Positions 54,874-64,000 are shown, counted from the first letter of the stretch. The stretch is 64,000 nucleotides of DNA from Paraburkholderia dinghuensis (GCF_003837865.1 NZ_RQIS01000005.1:186001-250000); one strand, 5' to 3'. A program made the numbers and translations. The notes: generated by a model not told the origin, from the letters alone.

Positions 54874-55635
54874 TTACTGCGTCGGCAAGCCGCCTTCGAC
54901 CTGACGTTGCAGTTCCCGCACCTGACGCTGCACGTCGCGCAACTGACCCTGCGCCGCCGTCTTCTGGGCCTGCAGTGCATTCGCCTGGTCGCGCGTCTGC
55001 TTCTGCTGGTCCATCACGAGCGCCTGCTGCTGACGCGCAATCGTGAGGTCGGCCTGGAGCCGGTTAGCGTGGTCCTGAGTCAGAGCAATCATGCGCTGCG
55101 TGAACGCCTTCTGCGCTTCCAGGCGGATCCGGCGGATCTCCACGTCAGCAAGCTGTTGGCTTTTCGCCGCGAAATCGCGGTAGATGGCTTCGGCGCGTGT
55201 TTCGTCGCTCGTCTTGATGACGCGCCAGAACATCTTGTTCTGGAAGAGCGTGACGTAGTACGTCATTTCCTTGCCATAAAACAGCAGGCTTGCACCGTAC
55301 GAGCCGTTGTAGGTCGTGCGTAGCTCATTGAGTTCCGACCCGCGGAGCATCTGCTGAAGCTCGGCCACATTCCCCGCCGCGTTTTGCTGCGCTTCGTCCG
55401 GCGTGAGCACGGTCGCCTGGCTCGGCGCTGCCGTTTGTGCAGCCGCCGATGCCGCGTCGGCCGGCTGAGCCGCCACGGTCACCGAAGCCGCGTTCGTCGC
55501 GTCGGCACCTTGGGTTTCTTGCTGGGTGGTCGGTCCAGCGGATTGCGGTATCGGCTGCGCACAGCCCGCCTGAGTACCCCCGAACAGCACCATTACCGCC
55601 AGTGCTGCCTGTCGAACTCTCCGGTTGTAGTCCAT
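54874..55635 (-). CDS. DUF2968 family exported protein
   Basis: 253 aa. The N-terminal signal ends near GGTQAGCAQP, where the Cys might be lipidated although the preceding residues fit the lipobox poorly. After an Ala/Gln/Thr-rich linker comes the DUF2968 core: LRGSELNELRTTYNGSYGAS, LLFYGKEMTYYVTLFQNKMFWRVIKT. A long C-terminal coiled coil follows (about 165-245, Gln/Arg-rich, QRQVRELQRQVEG). ATG 55635 has GCAGGAA upstream. The family is found mainly in Burkholderiales; function unknown. Confidence 0.83.
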   Translation of the reverse strand: MDYNRRVRQAALAVMVLFGGTQAGCAQPIPQSAGPTTQQETQGADATNAASVTVAAQPADAASAAAQTAAPSQATVLTPDEAQQNAAGNVAELQQMLRGSELNELRTTYNGSYGASLLFYGKEMTYYVTLFQNKMFWRVIKTSDETRAEAIYRDFAAKSQQLADVEIRRIRLEAQKAFTQRMIALTQDHANRLQADLTIARQQQALVMDQQKQTRDQANALQAQKTAAQGQLRDVQRQVRELQRQVEGGLPTQ

Positions 55636-56779
55636 TTAGTTCCTGCTTTGAACAGTTCTAGTTTTGGCAAAACCATCTAATTATTACTCACTTTCCTAGG
55701 TTTCGGGATCTCCATTGCAAATTTGATGCTTGTGTATCGTTTCTCACAACACTTCGCAGCCAATACCAGGAAACCGAGCCGCGTTTTCCCTCAGACGGCT
55801 GCACTGATCCGGTGCGGCGAGCAGGCGGCTGCGCCAGGGCAGGTTCGGGTAGGCAGCAGCGAGTTTGCCACGTCCCCGACGCCCATCGCGGCGCGCCCTC
55901 GCCGATACGCACCGCGAGATTGTGCAACTCGCGAAAATTGCCTGGGGAAATCCATGGCAGATACCGAATGACGACTTACCGAATGGGGAGCGGGAACGCG
56001 GCGACACCCGCCCCGCGATTGCGACGAACGGCCACAGCAACGTGGCGACCGTAAACCGTGTAAACGCCCCGGTCAGGCTCTCCGTGTCGGTCCGCGTTCT
56101 CCGTGCGCGGCACATTTGCCTCCCCATTGGCGACGGCGTTGATCGCGTCGGCTGGTGCGTACGTGGACCGGGCTTGCGTGACAAGCACGACTCGATCACG
56201 GTCTGCACCTGATGCGCGAATAACTGAAGGACGAAAATCGAAACGATTTTGCGCAGTTCTGCGCATGTAAAGGCCGGCGGCAGGACGTGCGGATGCCCGG
56301 AGGGACTTCCCACAAGGCGCGGTTCACATCATGTGTGGAAAGACCGTGTCCCAAGCGGAAAGTCCGCAGGAGAACGCGGCAAGCACTGGCAGACGGTGCT
56401 ACTAACCAACCTGAGGATCTTGACTCCGTTAATAATCAGGATGCCTACGTACATCACGCAGTCGCGTTCGACGCCCTGGCATCGACTGTACGCGCCCAAC
56501 GGCTTTCAGCGATACGCGAACGTACAGTGGGGCCAGATTCACACGGCAAGCATTAGCGGGACAAAAGCGCGCCAGGATGCACTGGTCGAGCCCACACGCG
56601 ACCGCGGCCCTCTCATACCGGACACCCCGAACCCGACGCGCACAGCGCAACTAGAGTCCCCCCTCTCCAACGACCGGAATGCTTTCGCGTATGCTCCCTA
56701 AACCGGCGTGCGCATGTGGCTCAACACGCGCGGTCTGCACACAATCACGAACGACAACACAAACAGTGGAGGACGACAC
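55636..56779. other. 1.1-kb region without a convincing gene
   Basis: Between the DUF2968 and DUF2147 genes. Three overlapping frames of 96-189 codons exist, but none has a good ribosome-binding site, a domain or plausible residue composition. The base composition is less GC-skewed at third positions than in neighbouring genes, consistent with non-coding or decayed DNA. It must hold the divergent promoters. GTGGAGGACG at its right end is the next gene's ribosome-binding site. Confidence 0.45.
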
Positions 56780-57265
56780 ATGAACCGGAGCAACGGACGC
56801 ACCGCTGCATTCGCCGCGCGCGCGGCAACCCGGCTGGCGCTCGCGGGCGCCCTGCTCGGCGGCGCGATCGCCGCGCAAGCACAAAGCACTACGCCTGTCG
56901 GCGTGTGGCACACCATCGACGATCAAACGGGCAAGCCGAAGGCAGTCGTCCAGATCAGCGATGACGGCAACGGCCAGCTCAACGGCAAGGTCATCAATGG
57001 ACTCGACCCCACCTCAAAGCCGGACCGCAAGTGCACGGCATGCACGGATGAGCGCAAGGATCAGCCGATTATCGGCATGACGATCATCGACGGGATGAAG
57101 AAGACCGGCGACGGCTGGGACGACGGACACATCCTGGACCCGGAAAACGGCAAGGTGTATCGCTGCAAGATGCACCTTGAGGACAGTGGCAAAAAGCTCG
57201 TCGTGCGCGGCTATCTGGGCATTTCACTGCTCGGCCGATCACAGACTTGGACGCGCGAGCAATAA
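56780..57265 (+). CDS. DUF2147 domain exported protein
   Basis: 161 aa. The signal peptide (about residues 1-36) ends AIAAQAQ. The mature domain follows DUF2147: GVWHTIDDQTGKPKAVVQI, DGNGQLNGKVINGL, a Cys pair in RKCTACTDERKDQPIIGM, GDGWDDGHILDPENGKVYRC and a C-terminal KLVVRGYLGISLLGRSQTW. This is a calycin-like periplasmic beta barrel of unknown ligand. I chose ATG 56780 over the upstream in-frame start because GTGGAGGACG precedes it. Confidence 0.88.
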   Translation: MNRSNGRTAAFAARAATRLALAGALLGGAIAAQAQSTTPVGVWHTIDDQTGKPKAVVQISDDGNGQLNGKVINGLDPTSKPDRKCTACTDERKDQPIIGMTIIDGMKKTGDGWDDGHILDPENGKVYRCKMHLEDSGKKLVVRGYLGISLLGRSQTWTREQ

Positions 57266-57271
57266 AAGGAC

Positions 57272-57340
57272 TGCCGGCGCGAATGGGGCGAAGCGGGTAC
57301 GCAGCACATCTTCAGCAACCCGCCGACACCCGCGCCGGCA
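57272..57340. repeat. Nested inverted repeat between convergent genes
   Basis: Outer perfect 10-bp arms (57272-57281 and 57331-57340) enclose an inner GCGGGT/ACCCGC pair (57293-57298 and 57318-57323). It starts 6 nt after the DUF2147 stop codon. It could terminate transcription from both sides or form a small structured RNA. Confidence 0.6.
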
Positions 57341-57371
57341 CGCTGACAAAAATCCGGACTCAGGCGCGCAC

Positions 57372-57824
57372 TCAGGCAGTGTGACGGAACAGCGTGCGCG
57401 GGTACGCGAACGGCTGCGGCACGGCAGGCGGAACGCTGCCATACAGCGGACTCGTTGGCTGCGACACAGACTGCTGCTCGTTGCGCGCTTCCTTTTCCTC
57501 GCCGCTCAGATGCTTGCGCATGCGCGTTTCGATTGAATCGCAAAGCGCAACGCCTTCTTCGCCGAACAGTTCGATCATGACGCGCTTGAGCACGCCGTCG
57601 TCATACCATGCCTTGAACCGGCGATGGCAGGTTTGGTACGAGGGGTAGCGGCGCGGCATGGCTGACCAGGTGGCGCCGCTATACATCACCCACAAGACAC
57701 CGTTGAGCACCGACCTGGTGTTGGCGAGCGGACGGCCACGCAATTCGGCACGGGGACGCAATTCGGGGAGCAGTGGCAGGACGCGTTGCCACTCGTCCTC
57801 AGTAATATCGCGATGCGGGGTCAT
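57372..57824 (-). CDS. Stand-alone transposase N-terminal domain protein (DUF4096/IS5-type)
   Basis: 150 aa. Residues 5-75 match the DUF4096 DNA-binding domain of IS5-type transposases: DITEDEWQRVLPLLPEL, GRPLANTRSVLNGVLWVMYSGATWSAMPRRYPSYQTCHRRFKAWYDDGV (near 57595-57740). The DDE nuclease part is absent. Instead a different tail follows, with an acidic helix (EEGVALCDSIETRMRKHLSGEE) and a Pro-rich end. GGAGAAGACC precedes ATG 57824, and no terminal repeats are visible. This looks like a domesticated or truncated transposase gene kept as a DNA-binding protein. It follows zapE by 134 bp. Confidence 0.75.
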   Translation of the reverse strand: MTPHRDITEDEWQRVLPLLPELRPRAELRGRPLANTRSVLNGVLWVMYSGATWSAMPRRYPSYQTCHRRFKAWYDDGVLKRVMIELFGEEGVALCDSIETRMRKHLSGEEKEARNEQQSVSQPTSPLYGSVPPAVPQPFAYPRTLFRHTA

Positions 57825-57958
57825 GGTCTTCTCCAATGTCGAAACGTACCCGACAAACGATAGCGACTTGACCACGCGGCGAATATCAGATGTGTCTGAA
57901 TCCTGAAATAGTGACGAAAAATCCTTTTTGAGATGTCATCCTGGGGACGGATTCATTC

Positions 57959-59056
57959 TCAGGTGAGCGATGTATCGACGATACGGCGCGGCGCCTCAAG
58001 ATATTCCTTCGACTGCATTTCGACGATCCGCGAAACCGTGCGCGTGAATTCATTCGCCATCGGGCCTTCGACGTACAGTTCCTCCGGTCTCACTGCCGCC
58101 GACATCAGCAGCTTCACCTTGTGGTCGTAGAACACGTCGATGAGCCACGTGAAGCGGCGCGCTTCGGACTGCATGCGCGGGGTCATCTGCGGCACTTCTG
58201 ACAGAATCACGGCGTGGAAGCGGCTTGCCAGTTCCAGATAGTCGTTCTGCGAGCGCGGTCCGCCACACAGGGTCGCGAAATCGAACCAGACGACGCCGTC
58301 GGCGCGACGCAATGCCTTCAGCTCGCGCTTCTCGATGTGGAGAAGCGGACTCTCGTCGGGCACGGCCGCAAGTTGTGAGAACGAGTGACGCAGCGCTCGA
58401 TCGGCCTCGGCCCCGAGCGGTGTGTGATAGATCTCGACCTGCGCGAGCGTACGTTGGCGGTAGTCGATGCCCGCATCGACGTTTAGCACGTCGAGCTTGT
58501 CCTTTAGCAGCGCGATCGCGGGCAGCATGCGGTCGCGGTGCAGGCCGTCCGGGTAGAGCGTGTCGGGATCGTAGTTGGACGTCATCACGAACTGCACACC
58601 GTTCGTGAAGAGACGGTCGAGCAGTCGATACAGGATCATTGCGTCGGCGATGTCCGAGACGTGGAATTCGTCGAAGCAGATCAGGCGATAGCGCTTCGCA
58701 ATGCGGCGCGCGAGTTCGTCGAGCGGATCGGCCTGGCCTTTCAGTTCTTCCAGTTCGCGATGCACCTCGCGCATGAACTCGTGAAAGTGCAGGCGCGTCT
58801 TGCGCTGCACGGGCACCACCGCGTAGAAGCTGTCCATCAGGAAGCTCTTGCCGCGGCCCACCCCACCCCACATGTACACGCCGCGCGGCAGATCGGGGTG
58901 AATGATGAGCTTCTTGAACGCGTTCGAGCGGCGCGCCTTGTACGCGACCCACTCGTCAAAACACCGCTGCAGCCGGTCGATTGCGGCGCGCTGAGCCGCA
59001 TCGGGCTTGTATCCCCGGTTCTGCAGTTCTTTCTCGTAGTATTCGGCGACGTTCAT
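57959..59056 (-). CDS. zapE: Cell division ATPase ZapE (AFG1 family)
   Basis: 365-aa AAA-like ATPase that associates with FtsZ rings during constriction in E. coli. Walker A GGVGRGKSFLMD (about 64-75) and Walker B RLICFDEFHVSDIADAM are intact. HFHEFMREVH, FVMTSNYDPDTLYPDGLHRDR and the C-terminal FTWLIDVFYDHKVKLLMSAA are family signatures. The start is ATG 59056 (MNVAEYYEKEL); the frame continues upstream into a terminator. It lies downstream of lpdA on the same strand. Confidence 0.93.
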   Translation of the reverse strand: MNVAEYYEKELQNRGYKPDAAQRAAIDRLQRCFDEWVAYKARRSNAFKKLIIHPDLPRGVYMWGGVGRGKSFLMDSFYAVVPVQRKTRLHFHEFMREVHRELEELKGQADPLDELARRIAKRYRLICFDEFHVSDIADAMILYRLLDRLFTNGVQFVMTSNYDPDTLYPDGLHRDRMLPAIALLKDKLDVLNVDAGIDYRQRTLAQVEIYHTPLGAEADRALRHSFSQLAAVPDESPLLHIEKRELKALRRADGVVWFDFATLCGGPRSQNDYLELASRFHAVILSEVPQMTPRMQSEARRFTWLIDVFYDHKVKLLMSAAVRPEELYVEGPMANEFTRTVSRIVEMQSKEYLEAPRRIVDTSLT

Positions 59057-59078
59057 TACATGAACCACAAATGAGTAA

Positions 59079-59106
59079 AGGCGGGAGGGATCGACCCCAC
59101 CCGCCT
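59079..59106 (-). terminator. Terminator between lpdA and zapE
   Basis: Arms AGGCGGG (59079-59085) and CCCGCCT (59100-59106) plus an inner GGG/CCC pair form a hairpin that, on the minus strand, ends in a short T run. It should end the odhA-odhB-lpdA transcript. Confidence 0.7.
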
Positions 59107-59151
59107 CTTTGTTGTGATGCAAACTACCACGCGGCAGGACGCCGGCCGGAA

Positions 59152-59179
59152 TCGGCTAAAACCGGTCGGCTAAAACCGG
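59152..59179. repeat. Tandem duplication of a 14-bp unit
   Basis: TCGGCTAAAACCGG occurs twice head to tail (59152-59165, 59166-59179) with no mismatch, between the terminator and the lpdA stop codon. Probably a recent slippage duplication. Confidence 0.85.
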
Positions 59180-59197
59180 CCGCTCTGCCCGCGCGCG

Positions 59198-60628
59198 TTA
59201 CATGTTGAGGGCGCGCTTGTCGGTGGCGAGCGCTGCCTCGCGCATGACTTCGGAGAGCGACGGGTGCGGATGGCAGATGCGGCCGATGTCTTCAGCGGCA
59301 GCCTTGAATTCCATCGCCACCACGGCTTCCGCAATCAGGTCCGATGCGTTCGCCGAGATGATGTGCACGCCGAGCAGCTCGTCGGTCTTCGCGTCGGCGA
59401 TCATCTTCACAAAGCCGTCGGCCTTGTTGATGCCAAGCGCGCGGCCGTTCGCCATGAACGGGAACTGGCCCGTCTTGATCTCGCGGCCTTCGGCCTTCAG
59501 TTGCTGCTCCGTCTTGCCGACCCATGCGATTTCCGGCTCGGTGTAGATCACCCACGGAATGCAGTTGTAGTCGATGTGCGGCTTCTGGCCGTCGATGATT
59601 TCGGCGACCAGCACGCCTTCGTCTTCAGCTTTGTGCGCGAGCATCGGGCCACGCACCACGTCGCCGATCGCATACACGTTCGGCAGCGCCGTACGGCAGT
59701 GGTCGTCGATGTCGATGAAACCACGCTCGTTCGCCTTCAGGCCGATCGCTTCGAGGCCGAGGTTATCGGTATTCGGCACGCGACCGACCGACACGATCAG
59801 GCGGTCGGCTTCGAGCTTCTGCGCGTTGCCGTCCTTGTCGGTGTAGTTGATCGTGACGTTCTTGTCGGTCGTCGTGACTTCACCGACCTTCACGCCAACG
59901 TGAATGTCGAGACCTTGCTTCTTGAACAGCTTGGCGGCTTCCTTCGCGAGTGCCTGGTCAGCGGCGCCGAGGAATTCCGGCAGCGCTTCGAGGACCGTGA
60001 CGTCTGCGCCAAGACGGCGCCACACCGAGCCGAGCTCCAGGCCGATGACGCCCGCGCCAATGACGGCGAGCTTCTTCGGCACGGCGTCGAACGCGAGCGC
60101 GCCTTCGTTGTCGGCGACGATCTTGTTGTCGACCGGAATGCCCGGCAGATGACGCGCCTTCGAACCCGTCGCGATGATGACGTTCTTCGCCGAGACGACT
60201 TCGGTCTCGCCTTCACCGCTCACTTCGATCTGCACGCCGGCGTCGTTCTTGCCGACGAACTTGCCGTGGCCCTTGAGCCACGTGATCTTGTTCTTGCGGA
60301 ACAGGAACTCGATACCCTTCGTCATCTTTTCGACGATGGCGTCCTTGCGGCCCATCATCTTCGTGACGTCGATCTTGACGTCCGACACGCTGATGCCGTG
60401 GTCTTCCAGGTGATGCTGGGCGTTCTCAAACTGCTCCGACGAAGCGAGCAGCGCCTTCGACGGAATGCAGCCGACGTTCAGGCAGGTACCGCCGAGCTTC
60501 AGCGTGCCGGCCGGGTTTTTCCACTTTTCGATGCACGCAACGGACTTGCCGAGCTGCGCGGCGCGAATCGCTGCGATGTAGCCGCCGGGGCCGGCACCGA
60601 TCACGACGACGTCAAATTCTTTGGACAT
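59198..60628 (-). CDS. lpdA: Dihydrolipoyl dehydrogenase (E3)
   Basis: 476-aa FAD flavoprotein, the E3 component that reoxidises dihydrolipoyl groups of 2-oxoglutarate dehydrogenase with NAD+. FAD motif [21 protein letters not shown]; redox-active disulfide in [15 protein letters not shown] (C49, C54); NAD motif [37 protein letters not shown]; and C-terminal [15 protein letters not shown] with the catalytic His-Glu pair. GAAAGGATAACC precedes ATG 60628. It follows odhB in the odhA-odhB-lpdA operon. Confidence 0.97.
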   Translation of the reverse strand: MSKEFDVVVIGAGPGGYIAAIRAAQLGKSVACIEKWKNPAGTLKLGGTCLNVGCIPSKALLASSEQFENAQHHLEDHGISVSDVKIDVTKMMGRKDAIVEKMTKGIEFLFRKNKITWLKGHGKFVGKNDAGVQIEVSGEGETEVVSAKNVIIATGSKARHLPGIPVDNKIVADNEGALAFDAVPKKLAVIGAGVIGLELGSVWRRLGADVTVLEALPEFLGAADQALAKEAAKLFKKQGLDIHVGVKVGEVTTTDKNVTINYTDKDGNAQKLEADRLIVSVGRVPNTDNLGLEAIGLKANERGFIDIDDHCRTALPNVYAIGDVVRGPMLAHKAEDEGVLVAEIIDGQKPHIDYNCIPWVIYTEPEIAWVGKTEQQLKAEGREIKTGQFPFMANGRALGINKADGFVKMIADAKTDELLGVHIISANASDLIAEAVVAMEFKAAAEDIGRICHPHPSLSEVMREAALATDKRALNM

Positions 60629-60746
60629 GGTTATCCTTTCGTGACTTGGGCGCGGCGCGCGGGCGGCGGCTTCCACCGCCCGCGCGCGAGAGCGCCCAGA
60701 GTGAGACTTGATGCTTCGGGACTGAATAGCCCGATAAGCGACCCGA

Positions 60747-62012
60747 TTACAGGTCGAGCAGCAGGCGAGCCGGATCTTCCAGCGCGTCCTTCATCGCGAC
60801 CAGCGACAGGACAGCTTCGCGGCCGTCGATGATGCGGTGGTCGTACGACATCGCGAGGTAGTTCATCGGACGGATCACGATCTGGCCGTTCTCGACAACC
60901 GCGCGCTCCTTCGTGGCGTGCACGCCGAGAATTGCCGACTGCGGCGGGTTGATGATCGGGGTCGAGAGCATCGAGCCGAACACACCGCCGTTCGAGATCG
61001 AGAACGTACCGCCCGTCATTTCCTCGATCGAAAGCTTGCCGTCCTTCGCCTTCTGGCCGAATTCAGCAATCTTCTTCTCGATGTCCGCGAGGCTCATTTG
61101 ATCCGCGTTGCGCAGGATCGGCACAACGAGACCGCGCGGCGAGCCGACAGCGATACCGATGTCGAAGTAGCCGTGATAGACGATGTCGTTGCCGTCGATC
61201 GACGCGTTCACGAGCGGGAACTTCTTCAGCGCGTGGACAGCCGCCTTGACGAAGAACGACATGAAGCCGAGCTTCACGCCGTGTTCCTTCTCGAACTTGT
61301 CCTTGTACTTGTTGCGCAGGTCCATGACCGGCGCCATGTTCACTTCGTTGAACGTCGTGAGGATGGCGTTGGTTTGCTGCGACTCGAGCAGACGCTCAGC
61401 GATACGCGCACGCAGACGCGACATCGGCACGCGCTGTTCCGGACGGTCGTTGAGGAACGTGGCAGCCGATGCCGGTGCGCCGACTTGCGGCAGCGACGGC
61501 TTCGCGGCAGCAGGCTTCGCAGCCGGTGCGGCAGCGGGAGCGGCCTTCGGCGCGCCGGCGCCGAGCACGTCCTGCTTCGTGATGCGGCCATCGCGGCCCG
61601 TGCCGCCAACGTCCGAACCCGACAGGCCCTTCTCGGCCATCAGCTTCGAAGCGGCGGGCGAGGCAACGGTGCTGCTCGCGCTCGACGCCGCAGCGGCGGC
61701 TGCCGGAGCAGCAGCGGGTGCAGCGGCCGGAGCGGCAGCAGCAGCCGGAGCGGCAACGGCGCCAGCCTTGGCTTCCGTGTCGATCTTCGCGATCACCTGA
61801 TCGGCGACGACGGTGTCACCGTCATTGGCGACGATCTCGGCCAGCACGCCGGCGGCCGGTGCGGGCACTTCGAGCACGACCTTGTCGGTCTCGAGTTCGA
61901 TGAGGATTTCGTCCTGGGCAACAGCTTCGCCCGGCTTCTTCTTCCACTGCAGCATGGTGGCTTCCGAAACCGATTCCGAAAGCTGGGGGACCTTGACTTC
62001 AACAATAGCCAT
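60747..62012 (-). CDS. odhB: Dihydrolipoyllysine-residue succinyltransferase (E2 of 2-oxoglutarate dehydrogenase)
   Basis: 421 aa. The lipoyl domain (1-80) carries the modified Lys44 in [14 protein letters not shown]. An Ala/Pro-rich hinge (about 85-115) leads to the peripheral subunit-binding domain ([19 protein letters not shown]). A second Ala/Pro hinge and the CoA-acyltransferase core follow, with [38 protein letters not shown] and the catalytic [13 protein letters not shown]. It forms the 24-mer core of the complex. CAGGAAATTCAA precedes ATG 62012. odhA lies 149 bp upstream. Confidence 0.97.
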   Translation of the reverse strand: MAIVEVKVPQLSESVSEATMLQWKKKPGEAVAQDEILIELETDKVVLEVPAPAAGVLAEIVANDGDTVVADQVIAKIDTEAKAGAVAAPAAAAAPAAAPAAAPAAAAAASSASSTVASPAASKLMAEKGLSGSDVGGTGRDGRITKQDVLGAGAPKAAPAAAPAAKPAAAKPSLPQVGAPASAATFLNDRPEQRVPMSRLRARIAERLLESQQTNAILTTFNEVNMAPVMDLRNKYKDKFEKEHGVKLGFMSFFVKAAVHALKKFPLVNASIDGNDIVYHGYFDIGIAVGSPRGLVVPILRNADQMSLADIEKKIAEFGQKAKDGKLSIEEMTGGTFSISNGGVFGSMLSTPIINPPQSAILGVHATKERAVVENGQIVIRPMNYLAMSYDHRIIDGREAVLSLVAMKDALEDPARLLLDL

Positions 62013-62161
62013 TTGAATTTCCTGAATACGTGTCTAGGACGAACCGGTTCGCGCACGTGATGAGTGCGGGAAAGCGCGTGTCAGTTGGTACACGCCTGGT
62101 ACACACTTTCCCGGTTCGATTTGCTCTATCTAGCGTGGCAACTGCGGCTTAATACGTTGGC

Positions 62162-64000
62162 TTACTTCGCGACCTGCGCGCCCTTCAGGCGGCCGAACGC
62201 ACCTTCGATCAGCGCCTTCTGCTGCTCGTAGTGCTTCGCGTAGTAGCCGACGGCCGGCGAGGCAGATGCAGGACGGCCGCTGTACGCGAGCTTCTGTCCT
62301 TCCTTCATGCCTTCCTTCAGGTGGTGCTCGATGTAGAACCACGGGCCCTGATTCTGCGGCTCGTCCTGCACCCAGACCACTTCGGTCGCGTTGTCGAACT
62401 TCTTCATTTCCGCTTCGAACTGCTTGTGCGCGAACGGATAGAGCTGCTCGATACGAAGGATCGCGACGTCGTTCGCATTCGCTTCGCGGCGATGAGCGAC
62501 CAGGTCGTAATACACGCGGCCCGAGCAGGCCACGACGCGCTTGACCTTCTTCGGATCGATCGACTCGTCCGTTTCGCTGAGGACCGGCTGGAACGAGCCC
62601 TTCGCCAGTTCCGACAGATCCGACACGGCTTCCTTGTGACGCAGCAACGACTTCGGCGTGAAGACGATGAGCGGCTTGCGGAAGAGGCGGATCATCTGGC
62701 GACGCAGCAGGTGGAAAATCTGCGCCGGCGTGGTCGGCTGGACGACCTGCATGTTGTGATCGGCGCACAGCTGCAGGAAACGTTCGATACGTGCCGACGA
62801 GTGCTCCGGACCCTGACCTTCATAGCCGTGCGGCAGCAGCATCGTGAGACCCGATACGCGGCCCCACTTCACTTCGCCCGACGAGATGAACTGGTCGATC
62901 ACGACCTGCGCGCCGTTGACGAAGTCGCCGAACTGACCTTCCCACGCGACGAACGTGTTCGGCTCAGCGGTCGAGTAACCGTATTCGAAGCCCAGCACTG
63001 CCTCTTCCGACAGCACCGAGTCGATCACCGTGAAGTTCGCCTGGTTCTCGCTGACGTTCTGCAGCGGAACGTACGTGCCGTCGTTCCAGCGCTCGCGGTT
63101 CTGGTCGTGCAGCACCGCGTGACGGTGCGTGAACGTGCCGCGGCCCGAGTCCTGGCCCGTGAGACGCACGGCGTAGCCCGAAGAAACCAGCGACGCGAAC
63201 GCGAGGTGCTCGCCCATGCCCCAGTCGAGCTTCGCTTCGCCCTGGCCCATCACACGACGGTCCTTGATGACGCGCTCGACGAGCGGGTGAACCTTGAAGT
63301 TCTCCGGAATCGTCGTGATGCGTTCTGCGAGGCGCTTGAGTTCGGCGAGCGGCACAGCCGTGTCGGCAGCATCGGTCCACTTGCGGTTCAGGAACGGCAT
63401 CCAGTCCACCGCGTACTTGCTCTTGTAGTTCGAGAGCACCGGGTCGACCGTGTGATGGCCTTCGTCCATCGCCGCGCGGTATTCCTTGACGTAGTTGTCC
63501 GCGTCGGCTGCCGTGATCACGCCCTGCTGCACGAGCTTCTCGGCATACAGCGCACGGGTGCCCGGGTGCTGCGCGATCTTCTTGTACATGAGCGGCTGCG
63601 TGACCGCCGGCGTGTCCTGCTCGTTGTGACCCAGCTTGCGGAAGCAGACGATATCGACGACGACGTCCTTATGGAACTGCATCCGGAAGTCGATGGCGAT
63701 CTGCGTGGCGAGCACGACGGCTTCGGGATCGTCGCCGTTCACGTGCAGCACCGGCGCTTCGATCATCTTGACCACGTCGGTACAGTAGAGCGTCGAGCGC
63801 GCGTCACGCGGGTCCGACGTCGTGAAACCGATCTGGTTGTTGATGACGATGTGCAGCGTGCCGTGCGTGCCGTAACCGCGCGTCTGTGCGAGGTTCAGCG
63901 TTTCCATCACGACGCCCTGGCCCGCGAAGGCCGCGTCGCCGTGGATCTGGACCGGCAGCACTTGCAGGCCGTTGTCGTCGCCACGGCGGTCCATACGGGC
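62162..64000 (-). CDS. odhA: 2-oxoglutarate dehydrogenase E1 component (partial, 5' end beyond window)
   Basis: About 612 C-terminal residues of the thiamine-diphosphate E1 subunit (full length about 950). The frame is open to the right edge, so the apparent Met at 63994 is internal. Motifs are VLPVQIHGDAAFAGQGVVMETLN and HIVINNQIGFTTSDPRDARST (active site), RKLGHNEQDTPAVTQPLMYK, LDWGMGEHLAFASLV, GRGTFTHRHAVLHDQ and the C-terminal VVWVQDEPQNQGPWFYI. It decarboxylates 2-oxoglutarate and succinylates the E2 lipoyl group. odhB and lpdA follow. Confidence 0.96.
   Translation of the reverse strand, partial: ARMDRRGDDNGLQVLPVQIHGDAAFAGQGVVMETLNLAQTRGYGTHGTLHIVINNQIGFTTSDPRDARSTLYCTDVVKMIEAPVLHVNGDDPEAVVLATQIAIDFRMQFHKDVVVDIVCFRKLGHNEQDTPAVTQPLMYKKIAQHPGTRALYAEKLVQQGVITAADADNYVKEYRAAMDEGHHTVDPVLSNYKSKYAVDWMPFLNRKWTDAADTAVPLAELKRLAERITTIPENFKVHPLVERVIKDRRVMGQGEAKLDWGMGEHLAFASLVSSGYAVRLTGQDSGRGTFTHRHAVLHDQNRERWNDGTYVPLQNVSENQANFTVIDSVLSEEAVLGFEYGYSTAEPNTFVAWEGQFGDFVNGAQVVIDQFISSGEVKWGRVSGLTMLLPHGYEGQGPEHSSARIERFLQLCADHNMQVVQPTTPAQIFHLLRRQMIRLFRKPLIVFTPKSLLRHKEAVSDLSELAKGSFQPVLSETDESIDPKKVKRVVACSGRVYYDLVAHRREANANDVAILRIEQLYPFAHKQFEAEMKKFDNATEVVWVQDEPQNQGPWFYIEHHLKEGMKEGQKLAYSGRPASASPAVGYYAKHYEQQKALIEGAFGRLKGAQVAK

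Noticed and set aside
55744..56701. Three overlapping frames (189, 96 and 150 codons) in the 1.1-kb gap
   Set aside because: No ribosome-binding site, no family resemblance and conflicting strands; kept only as an unexplained region.
57372..57824. A complete insertion sequence
   Set aside because: Only the N-terminal domain is present, and I found neither terminal inverted repeats nor target-site duplications around it.
59264..62060. Long plus-strand frames opposite lpdA and odhB
   Set aside because: Antisense shadows of well-identified dehydrogenase-complex genes.

Overview
The window is a G+C-rich chromosomal segment of a Burkholderiaceae bacterium, most like Paraburkholderia, Caballeronia or Burkholderia. 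This rests on recalled family resemblance, not on a search. Supporting signs are a second Hfq with a long C-terminal tail, DUF2968 and DUF2147 proteins, Bpt beside Aat, an ndvB-free but manC-bearing layout, oxalyl-CoA decarboxylase with formyl-CoA transferase, and odhA-odhB-lpdA followed by zapE. Nearly all DNA is ordinary chromosomal coding sequence. I see no prophage, intact insertion sequence, CRISPR array or rRNA.

Layout. 1-2030: end of an unknown gene, a small secreted protein, dusA and tRNA-His. 2604-8589: an RND efflux operon (outer-membrane lipoprotein, adaptor, pump). 8685-10564: a LysR regulator divergent from a PdxI-like aldo/keto reductase. 10821-15033: small proteins, a 3-hydroxyisobutyryl-CoA hydrolase with a TetR regulator, a DUF1488 protein, an SMR transporter and a UPF0303 protein. 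15250-17985: initiator tRNA, a His-rich exported protein and a secreted phosphodiesterase-like enzyme. 18358-21801: a Nudix hydrolase, the two N-degron aminoacyl transferases aat and bpt, and pyrD. 21891-24300: an amino-acid ABC binding protein and permease, then a FadR-type regulator. 24599-27623: a bifunctional GDP-mannose enzyme (manC), a 0.7 kb non-coding stretch and a Crp/Fnr regulator. 27917-32935: rpiA, an AmiD-like amidase, rlmB and rnr. 33310-33808: two near-identical tRNA-Leu(CAG) genes, each with a consensus promoter.

33923-42544 is an oxalate-catabolism block. All genes on the minus strand run gntR, oxc, frc, a lone PAS protein, an 81-aa protein, pntA, pntB, and a conserved 125-aa gene diverges from gntR. 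Oxc and Frc together convert oxalate to formate and CO2. Transhydrogenase could turn the resulting NADH into NADPH. The two promoter regions of this block share a 9-bp AT-rich word that may be the GntR operator. 42694-48437 holds two acyl-CoA ligases, an internally deleted SDR remnant and an MFS carboxylate-type transporter.

49423-53019 is the most unusual part. It is a tight five-gene minus-strand operon encoding a 47-aa Ser/Gly-rich lipoprotein, an ECF sigma factor (4-nt overlap), its membrane anti-sigma factor (7-nt overlap), a vanillyl-alcohol-oxidase-type flavoprotein and a small Tat-signal protein. It looks like a self-regulated envelope or oxidative module whose substrate is unknown. 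53562-57824 holds hfq2, small and hypothetical proteins, and a protein made only of the N-terminal domain of an IS5-type transposase. 57959-64000 holds zapE and the 2-oxoglutarate dehydrogenase genes lpdA, odhB and odhA (odhA runs off the right edge).
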